Shown one piece after another: positions 34,967-42,381 of a stretch of DNA of 54,441 nucleotides; position 1 is the stretch's first letter, and every line of letters starts with the position of its first letter. The notes under the pieces were generated by a model. That model was given only the letters and a program-made list of their open reading frames with translations. It was not told where the DNA came from and searched no databases. This DNA is from a virus. The DNA lies in IMG/VR virus record IMGVR_UViG_3300006793_000039, positions 1-54,441 of that record, one strand, 5' to 3'. The position numbers and the translations under genes were made by a program.

Positions 34967-35184
34967 TGGGTCATCCTACTAATACACAGATTAAAAAAGC
35001 AATAGACGAAGGTGTTGCTAAAATACTCCGTGAGTTAGAAGTGATCAAACAACAAGGTCGCCCAGCAGGATTACACATTGAAAGCGGTTGGAAAGATAAA
35101 GAAAAAGAGGGCAGTTGGTACGAAGGCGGTAACCCGCATAAAGACGATAGCCAAGAAACATATGATCCTGAAGTAGATGATTGA
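34966..35184 (+). CDS. Small hypothetical protein
   Basis: 72 residues, hydrophilic. An N-terminal helix is followed by a Gly/Asp-rich tail. An upstream in-frame GTG (34960) is possible, but ATG 34966 overlapping the previous stop and served by AGGAG fits better. Function unknown. Confidence 0.55.
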   Translation: MGHPTNTQIKKAIDEGVAKILRELEVIKQQGRPAGLHIESGWKDKEKEGSWYEGGNPHKDDSQETYDPEVDD

Positions 35185-35272
35185 GATACTGATATGGAGT
35201 TTAATAGTAATTACATGGGCATCAGTAGGATTACATGTAATAAAAGAGTTTGTGAGAAATCACATAGAATAG
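35177..35272 (+). CDS. Tiny membrane peptide (31 residues)
   Basis: ATG 35177 overlaps the upstream stop by 8 nt and the frame runs 31 codons to TAG. About 18 hydrophobic residues form one membrane segment, followed by a basic end. Its start context is weak, but the overlap style matches 34141 and the frame fills a gap before the next AGGAGAATG. Could be chance. Confidence 0.42.
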   Translation: MIEILIWSLIVITWASVGLHVIKEFVRNHIE

Positions 35273-35281
35273 GAGAATGAA

Positions 35282-35692
35282 ATGATAGAACCTAGTGTAA
35301 AGAGACCTAGTTTATTTAGAAGAACTGTAATGGGACTTGTAAAAGGCTGGAGACGTGTAATGGATGTGAGATACAATCCATTAAGAGTAATTAAAGACCC
35401 AAGTTTACAAACATACTTTATGTTGGTATTGTTTACTGTATGGAGTGTGTTCTTTGGCTTCTTAGCCGCAAACTACTTAGGATTCTTTGATTATAATACT
35501 GTTACTAGTATTATTATACATATTTCTATTTTACTACCATTAGCATTTACTAATGCAATCTTTGTTGATGCAGAACGTGATGGACACAAATGGTTAAAGG
35601 AATGGAAGGAAGAGCAAAATAGATATACCATAATAACTAATAGGTTGAAAAAGAAAAACCTAGTTATGTGGGATCCAGGCAAGGAGGCGTAA
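35282..35692 (+). CDS. Membrane protein with two predicted spans
   Basis: 136 residues. A basic N-terminal segment precedes two hydrophobic segments (about 44-66 and 74-93) and a charged cytoplasmic tail. GGAG lies 8 nt before ATG 35282. No family recognised. Another holin candidate by topology, but its basic, longer tails and location in a cluster of small membrane genes make that less likely. Confidence 0.62.
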   Translation: MIEPSVKRPSLFRRTVMGLVKGWRRVMDVRYNPLRVIKDPSLQTYFMLVLFTVWSVFFGFLAANYLGFFDYNTVTSIIIHISILLPLAFTNAIFVDAERDGHKWLKEWKEEQNRYTIITNRLKKKNLVMWDPGKEA

Positions 35693-35874
35693 TGGCAATA
35701 TCAGATGAGATGAGAGAACAACTAGAACAGATTGTTCAGTATGGTGATCAAATAAAAGCAATGTTCAAAGAACAAGATGACGTTGACTATGAGATTGGTG
35801 ACTACGATGAACCTATCACACAACTGTTAGGTCATATGAATGAAGTAATGGAAACAATTGACGGAGGTTGGTAG
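35692..35874 (+). CDS. Small acidic hypothetical protein
   Basis: 60 residues, very acidic and helical. An upstream in-frame GTG (35668) exists, but ATG 35692 follows AAGGAGG and overlaps the previous stop, so it is preferred. Function unknown. Confidence 0.55.
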   Translation: MAISDEMREQLEQIVQYGDQIKAMFKEQDDVDYEIGDYDEPITQLLGHMNEVMETIDGGW

Positions 35875-36299
35875 TGAGAAGTATTTGGGTAACATTCAGT
35901 AAAGAGGGTATTCACAAGTACCCTGCCGCCTTGGAAGATCCTAATTTAGCAACAGGCGATTGGGACGATGTATCCTTTTTAGGATATCCACACAGACACA
36001 TCTTTCACTTTAAGGTATGGCTTGAAGTGTTTCATGATGACAGAGACGTAGAATTTATACAGTTCAAGAGATGGATGGAAAGACTGTATGCACATGACAC
36101 ATTGCAATTAGATTACAAGAGTTGTGAAATGATTGCAGACGATTTAGCGAGTGAGATACAAGCAATGTATCCTGATCGCTACATAAAGATTTCGGTAGCC
36201 GAGGATAACGAGAACGGTTGCGAAATGGAATACTTTGTTGAGGATCATGAGGAAGGCCCAGATCAAGACTTAGTTGATGTATTTGAGAGTTTAAAGTGA
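35874..36299 (+). CDS. QueD/6-pyruvoyl-tetrahydropterin synthase-like protein (tentative)
   Basis: 141 residues from GTG 35874 (GGAGG 6 nt ahead). The spacing of H14 (in IHKYPAA), H40 and H42 (in PHRHIFHF) resembles the three zinc histidines of QueD/PTPS. DVEFIQFK and CEMIADDLASEI match the following helices, and ISVAEDNENG ends with the conserved glutamate. The catalytic Cys of QueD is not seen before HRH. A tunnelling-fold relative in the 7-deazaguanine pathway is plausible; call tentative. Confidence 0.45.
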   Translation: MRSIWVTFSKEGIHKYPAALEDPNLATGDWDDVSFLGYPHRHIFHFKVWLEVFHDDRDVEFIQFKRWMERLYAHDTLQLDYKSCEMIADDLASEIQAMYPDRYIKISVAEDNENGCEMEYFVEDHEEGPDQDLVDVFESLK

Positions 36300-36871
36300 A
36301 CAATGTAATTGGTATTAATGGTTCTATACATCCGCTATACAGCGGTGCTTATATAGAAAAAAGTAATCTTGGTATTTTACATTTACCAAAGAATGCTTCT
36401 TCGTCAATAAAACGTGCATTAAAACCAATTACTGATAAAACCGAAATAATTTTAAAAGATCTTACTATAGATAAATTTTGTGTAATATTAAGAGATCCAG
36501 TAGAACGATTTATAAGTGCTGTAAATATGTATTTGCACCCTAGAAAGATTACATCTAATTATGTAGACATTAGGAAAGAGGATAACAAATACGGTATATT
36601 TAAAAGCAACGATGCACACTTTTTTTCGCAAAATACTTTTATTGAGGGTTTGGACAAAAGTAAAATTGATTTCTTTTGGTTAAACAATAATATAATTGAT
36701 GATTTAAATAATTTTTATAATTTAAATATGGAACAAAATTATATAAATCGATTTAGTAAAATAGTAAAAAGTGTTGATATTGACATTATTAAAGATGTTT
36801 ATGTAAAAGACTATGAGTTAATTGACTCTGTTAAGTTCGTTAATAAGGTAGACAATGGAAACATCAATTGA
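36296..36871 (+). CDS. Sulfotransferase-like protein, tandem copy 1
   Basis: 191 residues. LHLPKNASSSIKRAL matches the PAPS 5'-phosphosulfate loop (near residue 30) and VILRDPVERFISAVNMYL the 3'-phosphate motif (near 63-80). GTG start overlaps the preceding TGA by 3 nt. It is paralogous to the next gene. Low GC and many Asn/Lys codons. Acceptor unknown. Confidence 0.72.
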   Translation: MNNVIGINGSIHPLYSGAYIEKSNLGILHLPKNASSSIKRALKPITDKTEIILKDLTIDKFCVILRDPVERFISAVNMYLHPRKITSNYVDIRKEDNKYGIFKSNDAHFFSQNTFIEGLDKSKIDFFWLNNNIIDDLNNFYNLNMEQNYINRFSKIVKSVDIDIIKDVYVKDYELIDSVKFVNKVDNGNIN

Positions 36872-37445
36872 TAACAAATATACAAATTGTATGCCAGGTG
36901 ATTGTGTATACAACAAAAAAGAGGACATTGCATTCTTGTTAGTACCTAAATGTGCTACAAGTGTAATTAGAGATTTTGAAAAAACAAATAACGATTGGAA
37001 AAGAATTACATTATGGGAAGAAGAAAAATGCCCAAGTAGGTTTATTGTGATATTAAGAGATCCAGTAGAACGATTTATCAGTACTATTAATATGTACTTA
37101 GGTTGGAGAGAAGTAGAACCTCATACAAACTATGTTACTTTTAATTTTAGTGATGAAGGATTTTATTTAGAATCTAACGATGCACATTTTAAGCCACAAA
37201 AAAGTTTCTTAATTGATATGTTTGATATTATAAAAAAATATAATGCCAACCCTATCATAGATTATTTTTATTATAACAAAAATATTTATAATCAAATCAA
37301 TGATGAATATGGTTTCAACATTGACGCAACAAAACGTTTGATGCAATCAATAGACATTGTTAATGACGTTAATAAATCAGTAGTCAGACAGGCTTATAGA
37401 GCCGATTACGATTTAATTAAATCTGTACAATTTAAAAACACATAG
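36855..37445 (+). CDS. Sulfotransferase-like protein, tandem copy 2
   Basis: 196 residues, paralogue of the upstream gene. LLVPKCATSVIRDF is the 5'-loop and VILRDPVERFISTINMYL the 3'-phosphate motif; NDAHF follows in both copies. The coding DNA around the RDPVERF motif is identical over more than 20 nt, indicating duplication. The two genes overlap by 17 nt. The cysteine in the P-loop-like motif differs from copy 1. Confidence 0.72.
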   Translation: METSIDNKYTNCMPGDCVYNKKEDIAFLLVPKCATSVIRDFEKTNNDWKRITLWEEEKCPSRFIVILRDPVERFISTINMYLGWREVEPHTNYVTFNFSDEGFYLESNDAHFKPQKSFLIDMFDIIKKYNANPIIDYFYYNKNIYNQINDEYGFNIDATKRLMQSIDIVNDVNKSVVRQAYRADYDLIKSVQFKNT

Positions 37446-37454
37446 GAGATAATT

Positions 37455-37637
37455 ATGACAGAGACACATTTAAAAATTAAAGCACTTTTCGAAGAGTATG
37501 TAAGTGAAAACGAAAAATTTAAAGAAGGCCAAGGCGTAAAAGCATCGGCAACAAGAGCAAGGAAGGCATTAATGGAAATTACTAAACTAGCGAAAGTTAG
37601 AAGAGGTGAGATTCAAGACGCAAAAAATAATGCCTAA
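37455..37637 (+). CDS. Histone Hc1-like small basic protein
   Basis: 60 residues, helical and lysine/arginine-rich. KASATRARKALMEITKLAKV resembles the conserved core of chlamydial histone H1-like Hc1 and similar phage proteins, though it lacks a long Lys-rich tail. It may bind DNA. AGGAG precedes the ATG. The call is moderate. Confidence 0.5.
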   Translation: MTETHLKIKALFEEYVSENEKFKEGQGVKASATRARKALMEITKLAKVRRGEIQDAKNNA

Positions 37638-37794
37638 CATTAAACGTATTCCTTTCACTGAAAAGAAAGGAAACAAGGAGACAGTAGTCCAACCTACTAA
37701 ATCTAAACCAGCAGGATCTCTTACAGATGTTGTTGATGAAGTTGAGGATTGGGGCGGACTTTTAGATCCAAAGGAGGAAAATAAAGATGAGTGA
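37630..37794 (+). CDS. Small hypothetical protein
   Basis: 54 residues from ATG 37630, overlapping the upstream stop by 8 nt (an in-frame GTG at 37606 is an alternative). A basic N-terminal half precedes an acidic C-terminal half. No domain recognised. It overlaps galE by 8 nt. Confidence 0.5.
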   Translation: MPNIKRIPFTEKKGNKETVVQPTKSKPAGSLTDVVDEVEDWGGLLDPKEENKDE

Positions 37795-38782
37795 TAAACC
37801 AACAGTAGTTATTACAGGCGGACTTGGTTTTATTGGTGCACAGGTAAGTAAAACTTTTGCAGGTGCTGGATATGACGTAATTGTTATAGATTCTAACACG
37901 AGCAGAAAGTGGACACTACCAGAAGGTGCTACTTTATTTCCACATGAATTTCAGGCTACAACTACAGCAGGTATACTCGAAATGTTTAAACCACAAGCGG
38001 TTATACATTTAGCGGCCAGTCATGTTGTTCCTGATAGTATTATTGACCCTGGCAAGTATTATAAAAATAATGTGTCGGGTACTCAAGCACTATTAGATAT
38101 GTGTGTTAAAGCAGGAGTTAAAAACTTTATCTTTAGCGGTTCTAGTAGTGTATATGGTGAAAGAGATAGCAGAGAACCATTTGCAGAAACTCTTACACCA
38201 ACACCAATGAGTCCGTATGCAATGAGTAAGCACATGACAGAACTTATGTTAGAAGATTACAGCAAAGCATATGGGTTAAATTATATTAGTACAAGATATT
38301 TTAATGCCGCTGGTGCAGACCCAGAAGGTAAAAATGGTTATACACAAGAACCAGCAACTCATGTAATGCCTATCATTATTGATAAAATTACAAATGACGA
38401 GGTATTTAATATTTGTGGCGATGATTACGATACTAAAGACGGTACTTGCATTAGAGATTACTGTCATATACAAGACATAGCAAATGCTAAACTAAAAGCA
38501 GTAGAGCATTTAAGCAATGACGGTGAAAGTGGTATTGTAAACTTAGGCTCTGGTACAGGATTTAGTATTCATGATTTAATAATTTCAGCACAAAACGTTG
38601 TTGGAAAAAGTTTAAAATATGAAGTAGGTCCTAGAAGAGCAGGAGATCCATCGTACTTATGTGGAGATATATCTAAAGCCAAAACTTTATTAGATTGGGA
38701 ACCAACATATTCATTAGATGATATGTTTGCACATTCTAAGTTTTGGGTAGACAATAAAAACAAGGTAATTAAAAATAAATGA
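37787..38782 (+). CDS. galE: NAD-dependent epimerase, GalE-like
   Basis: A 331-residue extended SDR. GGLGFIG (N-terminal NAD loop), SSSVYG with the catalytic Ser, YAMSK (YxxxK), RYFNAAGADP and RDYCHIQD are signatures of UDP-glucose/UDP-GlcNAc 4-epimerases. It supplies UDP-galactose-type sugars, perhaps for the glycosyltransferase at 32922. AAGGAGG lies before the ATG. Gene name by family similarity. Confidence 0.85.
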   Translation: MSDKPTVVITGGLGFIGAQVSKTFAGAGYDVIVIDSNTSRKWTLPEGATLFPHEFQATTTAGILEMFKPQAVIHLAASHVVPDSIIDPGKYYKNNVSGTQALLDMCVKAGVKNFIFSGSSSVYGERDSREPFAETLTPTPMSPYAMSKHMTELMLEDYSKAYGLNYISTRYFNAAGADPEGKNGYTQEPATHVMPIIIDKITNDEVFNICGDDYDTKDGTCIRDYCHIQDIANAKLKAVEHLSNDGESGIVNLGSGTGFSIHDLIISAQNVVGKSLKYEVGPRRAGDPSYLCGDISKAKTLLDWEPTYSLDDMFAHSKFWVDNKNKVIKNK

Positions 38783-39351
38783 TAGGAAGACGTAAATCAG
38801 TAAACGTTATTAATAGAACAGGTACACCTGTTATGTCAGTTGTCGGTGCAATAGGCAAAGGAGATGATTTAAGTTTAATCAAAAAGAAATTTCCTGTAAC
38901 TGATAAAGAAATAATAGATGTTATACATTTCTTTTGTAATAATGTAGATTTTGATCAAAGTCATTTGTCTGTGTTTAAAGCAGTTGAATTTGATGATAAT
39001 AAAATATCAGTACAACTTGACGAAATATCTGCAGAATTCTACTTAAGAATGTTAAACAGATATATCTTTAAATATAAAAAAATAACTGATTTTGATGATA
39101 TGCTATCAGAAGGTCTTAAAATGACATTTGGTGTTGTTTTAAACCTTAGTAGCAAGATTCTTGACGACACATATAATATATCAGGAGATAGCGAAGTGTT
39201 AAATCCTGTTTTAGATGCTGGATTTTATAAAGAACTTAAATTGTTTTTAGAATTTACTGGCAGAGATATTGTAGAGGAGGCATCTAAAATAAACTTAGAT
39301 GATTTTGATAAAGTGGACTTTGTTTTATTAGAAAACGACTTTGAAAGATAG
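38779..39351 (+). CDS. Hypothetical protein
   Basis: 190 residues, helical C-terminal two thirds with alternating charged and hydrophobic residues; no family recognised. Overlaps galE by 4 nt and is followed at once by the promoter of the phosphoribosyltransferase. Confidence 0.65.
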   Translation: MIGRRKSVNVINRTGTPVMSVVGAIGKGDDLSLIKKKFPVTDKEIIDVIHFFCNNVDFDQSHLSVFKAVEFDDNKISVQLDEISAEFYLRMLNRYIFKYKKITDFDDMLSEGLKMTFGVVLNLSSKILDDTYNISGDSEVLNPVLDAGFYKELKLFLEFTGRDIVEEASKINLDDFDKVDFVLLENDFER

Positions 39352-39352
39352 G

Positions 39353-39381
39353 TTGACATTGGCCACAAAAAATGGTATAAT
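39353..39381 (+). promoter_or_regulatory. Sigma70-type promoter, leaderless, near-copy of 32873
   Basis: TTGACA 39353-39358, a 17-nt spacer and TATAAT 39376-39381. Six nt then lead to ATG 39388 at the predicted +1. From 39351 it matches the promoter at 32871 at all but one of 34 positions. Confidence 0.9.
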
Positions 39382-39387
39382 AAGAAC

Positions 39388-39876
39388 ATGGATAAACTAT
39401 ATTATAGTTGGGACGACTTAAACAGAGATTGTAGAATTATTGTGCGAGAAATGGCACATGAAAGTTACAAGCCTGAAGTTATAATTGGTCCTGGAAGAGG
39501 TGCGTATGCCTTTGGTGTAATGATGAGTCATTACTATGAAGTGCCATTTGAAGCATTTAGATGGCAAACTAGAGACGCACATATCGAAGATTCGGAGACT
39601 CTAAGACATATTTTATCTAAATACAATGATAAAACAGTTTTAGTTGTTGACGATATTAATGATACTGGAACAACATTACAAGGTATTGATAAGGTAATCA
39701 CAGACTATGTAGATAGCACAACTAATAAGATGGCTTATGCACATCAGGATATTAGATATGCTACATTGTTTGATAAAGAGTCTAGCAGTTTTGACAAAGT
39801 TGAATTTACTGCTAACAATGTATTACCCGATCAAGAACGTTGGATAGTGTTTCCGTATGAGGAGTGGTGGAGATGA
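39388..39876 (+). CDS. Purine phosphoribosyltransferase-like protein
   Basis: 162 residues. VIIGPGRGAYAFGV is the type I PRTase N-terminal strand, and VLVVDDINDTGTTL (about residues 88-101) is the PRPP-binding loop. Similar proteins salvage xanthine/guanine/hypoxanthine using PRPP; the exact base is unclear. Its mRNA looks leaderless. It heads the folE-queE cluster, so a link to deazapurine or GTP supply is possible but unproven. Confidence 0.8.
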   Translation: MDKLYYSWDDLNRDCRIIVREMAHESYKPEVIIGPGRGAYAFGVMMSHYYEVPFEAFRWQTRDAHIEDSETLRHILSKYNDKTVLVVDDINDTGTTLQGIDKVITDYVDSTTNKMAYAHQDIRYATLFDKESSSFDKVEFTANNVLPDQERWIVFPYEEWWR

Positions 39877-40067
39877 GAACAGCAGAAATAGTAAATGTAG
39901 ATGGTACTGGTTACATAGTACATCTATTAAAAGACGGTGATGCTTTTGGTAAAATTGACGTTAGAGATAAGTCGATACACTATGCACAGGATGTTGCAGA
40001 GAATTGGGAAAATGGTATCTTAAGGGAAGACAATGAGTACATCAAGAAGTTTGAAAAATCATCTTAG
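39873..40067 (+). CDS. Small hypothetical protein
   Basis: 64 residues from ATG 39873 overlapping the PRTase stop; an in-frame GTG at 39864 is also open. A beta-hairpin-like N-terminal half, charged C-terminal half. No family recognised. Confidence 0.55.
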   Translation: MRTAEIVNVDGTGYIVHLLKDGDAFGKIDVRDKSIHYAQDVAENWENGILREDNEYIKKFEKSS

Positions 40068-40245
40068 TGTCTTAGAAGCAAGGCACAGAGAGTTAGATAA
40101 AGCAATTAACGAGGAGTATGATCATTATGATAATGATGAAATTGTTAAAAAGCACAAATTTCAGAAACTTAAACTCAAGCAAGACATCGAACAACTTAAA
40201 CATGAAATTTCTATAAAGGAGAAAGAAGAACATGGAAACAAGTAA
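40033..40245 (+). CDS. DUF465/YdcH-like small coiled-coil protein
   Basis: 70 residues. LEARHRELDKAINEEYDH, then a KHKFQKLKLKQDIEQL helix: the two-helix pattern of DUF465. Overlaps the previous gene by 35 nt and folE by 14 nt. Function unknown in bacteria too. Confidence 0.65.
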   Translation: MSTSRSLKNHLSVLEARHRELDKAINEEYDHYDNDEIVKKHKFQKLKLKQDIEQLKHEISIKEKEEHGNK

Positions 40246-40921
40246 AAAAATTAAACAAAGATTAGTTGAGGCAGGCAAAAGACATTGGGCCGGCGACAAT
40301 ATCTCTGACTTTATTGAAGACGGAGAGAAGCAACAACTGATTGACGAACTTGCGGTTAAGTTCGAGGATGTATTACAAGGCTTGGTTATTGATACTGAAA
40401 ATGATCCTAACAGTAATGATACTGGTAGGCGTCTTGCTAAAATGTATATCAATGAACTAATGGCTGGTAGATACGAAAACATGCCTAATGCAACTGCTTT
40501 CCCTAACGACAGCGAAGATAGATATGAAGGTATGCTGGTTGTAAGAAGTGAACTCACAAGTATGTGTTCACATCACCATCAGATTGTTAGAGGTGTGGCA
40601 TACATTGGTATCATTGCCGCAGACAAACTAATTGGTTTGAGTAAGTACACTAGGATTGCACAATGGTGTGCGGCTAGAGGTACATTACAAGAAGAACTTG
40701 CTAACGACATTGTTAGAGAGATTCAAAAAGCAACAGGGGCCGAGCACTTAGGTGTGTATGTACAAGCCACACATGGTTGCGTAGAGAACAGAGGTGTTAA
40801 GGCACATAGTAGTCTTACACAAACAACTGTATTAAAAGGCGCATTTAAAAATGACGCAGGTACAAAGAAAGAGTTTATGGATAACATTAAACTACAACAA
40901 CAATATTCTTGCGATAAGTAA
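40232..40921 (+). CDS. folE: GTP cyclohydrolase I (FolE)
   Basis: 229 residues, full-length GCH-I (E. coli 222). SMCSHHHQ carries the zinc Cys and His, IGLSKYTRIAQW matches the family core, THGCVENRGV supplies the second Cys, and SSLTQTTVLKGAF is the substrate-pocket motif. It converts GTP to dihydroneopterin triphosphate, the first step of both folate and 7-deazaguanine (queuosine-like) synthesis. AAAGGAG precedes the ATG. queE starts 1 nt before its end, pointing to the deazaguanine route. Confidence 0.92.
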   Translation: METSKKIKQRLVEAGKRHWAGDNISDFIEDGEKQQLIDELAVKFEDVLQGLVIDTENDPNSNDTGRRLAKMYINELMAGRYENMPNATAFPNDSEDRYEGMLVVRSELTSMCSHHHQIVRGVAYIGIIAADKLIGLSKYTRIAQWCAARGTLQEELANDIVREIQKATGAEHLGVYVQATHGCVENRGVKAHSSLTQTTVLKGAFKNDAGTKKEFMDNIKLQQQYSCDK

Positions 40922-41808
40922 TGACATTAAAGTATAGCGAAACATTTTATTCAGCACAAGGGGAAGGCCAGTATGTAGGTATCCCTAGTCTGTGGATGAG
41001 ATTCTTCCTATGCAATTTACAATGTAATGGCTTTGGACAAAAAGACCCAACAGACCCTAGCACATATGATTTACCATATGAAAAATTAGATATCACAGAC
41101 ATCACTAATGTATTTGATTTACCTGTGTTTGAAAAAGGTTGTGATAGCAGTTACACTTGGAGTAAGAAATATAAACATCTTATCACTGATAAAACTGTAG
41201 ATGAAGCCGTAGACGAACTTACAGCACTTCTACCGCACGGTAAGTTTGTACACCCAGTTACACAACAAAACGCACACATGGTCTTTACAGGCGGCGAGCC
41301 AATGCTTAAAAACACACAGCCTGGCATGATGAACATTATAGAAGAGTTCAAACGCAGAGATAATATGCCAATGAACGTTACTGTGGAAACTAACGGCACC
41401 AAGCCTATCACAGATGAATTTGCTGATTGGGTACATCGTAATTATACAGGTTGGATAGGCAGAGAATGGTATTGGAGTTTATCGCCTAAGTTATGGAGTA
41501 CTGCTGGTGAGAAGCCTAAGAAAGCAATACAGCCAGAAGTAATTGGTAGATATGCTGAAGTAAGTCCTAAAGGACAATTGAAGTTTGTTGTTAATGGCTC
41601 AGAAGCAAGTTGGCAAGAAGTGGAAGACAATGTAAAACTGTTTAGAGATGCTGGCTGTAATTTCCCTGTATGGATTATGGGAGTTGGCGGCACATTTGAA
41701 GGCTTAGTACAAACTGAAGCCACCATTGCCGATGAGGCTATACAACGTGGATACAATTATACAAGCAGAGTCCACGTTCATATATACGGAAATGCAATAG
41801 GAAAATAA
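40921..41808 (+). CDS. queE: 7-carboxy-7-deazaguanine synthase (QueE)
   Basis: A 295-residue radical SAM enzyme. ETFYSAQGEG and LWMRFFLCNLQC are QueE signatures. The third cluster cysteine is displaced to about 70 residues later (GCDSSYTW), an expanded loop compared with CxxxCxxC. TGGEPML gives the SAM-binding site. It makes CDG from carboxy-tetrahydropterin. It overlaps folE by one base. QueC is not in the window, so the final base may be CDG-derived or finished by host enzymes. Confidence 0.87.
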   Translation: MTLKYSETFYSAQGEGQYVGIPSLWMRFFLCNLQCNGFGQKDPTDPSTYDLPYEKLDITDITNVFDLPVFEKGCDSSYTWSKKYKHLITDKTVDEAVDELTALLPHGKFVHPVTQQNAHMVFTGGEPMLKNTQPGMMNIIEEFKRRDNMPMNVTVETNGTKPITDEFADWVHRNYTGWIGREWYWSLSPKLWSTAGEKPKKAIQPEVIGRYAEVSPKGQLKFVVNGSEASWQEVEDNVKLFRDAGCNFPVWIMGVGGTFEGLVQTEATIADEAIQRGYNYTSRVHVHIYGNAIGK

Positions 41809-41809
41809 A

Positions 41810-42223
41810 ATGGAAGAGTTTTTTCACAAACATATTATTAAATTTACAATTATAGTCACATTACCTTTATGGGTAGCATGGGCATTTGCAGATGACAAAG
41901 TTATAGGGTATACTGAACACGGTATTCCTGTTACTAAAGATGCTTTAGAAATTAACACATTTAATTACACAAGAGTTAGAGGTTGGGAATGGAATGATGA
42001 GGAAAATATACTAACTCTAAGATTTACAAATAAGAAAAAAATAGATGTAGAGTTTTATAATAGATGCTGGGACATACAGTATGCTTCAGCCTTGCAATTC
42101 AACTCATGGGCAGGAACTACTTTTATTGGTAAGGGAGACAACATCACGCCTATAGGTTGGACAAATAAAGGAAAATATCCTTGTACAATAAAAAGTATGT
42201 ATTTGGCGGTTGAGGAAGAATAA
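41810..42223 (+). CDS. Exported hypothetical protein
   Basis: 137 residues. The N-terminal 28 residues form a signal peptide (basic, hydrophobic core, AFA site). The mature part is beta-rich with a Cys pair (WDIQ and PCTI regions) and a Gly/Trp-rich end. Probably periplasmic. No family recognised. Confidence 0.6.
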   Translation: MEEFFHKHIIKFTIIVTLPLWVAWAFADDKVIGYTEHGIPVTKDALEINTFNYTRVRGWEWNDEENILTLRFTNKKKIDVEFYNRCWDIQYASALQFNSWAGTTFIGKGDNITPIGWTNKGKYPCTIKSMYLAVEEE

Positions 42224-42228
42224 AATTT

Positions 42229-42381
42229 ATGTATAAGTGTTTTATCTGTAGCAAGGCCGTAAATTATTTAGATATAAAATATCATACAGCAGATAAAACT
42301 AAAATATTTTGTGGTGCTAGTTGTAGCCTAACATACTATCAACAATTAAAGGAGAAAGAAGATGGCAAAGATGAAGTTTAA
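42229..42381 (+). CDS. Small zinc-finger-like protein (50 residues)
   Basis: A short open frame from ATG 42229 to TAA 42381. CFIC near the N-terminus and CGASC about 20 residues on make a CxxC-CxxxC zinc-binding pattern of treble-clef type. It overlaps the next gene by 20 nt. No Shine-Dalgarno is obvious, but the conserved-looking cysteine spacing supports it. Confidence 0.55.
   Translation: MYKCFICSKAVNYLDIKYHTADKTKIFCGASCSLTYYQQLKEKEDGKDEV

Noticed and set aside
35282-35692. Holin assignment for the two-span protein at 35282
   Set aside because: Longer, basic tails and a cluster of early-style membrane genes make the EF-hand protein at 25231 the better candidate.
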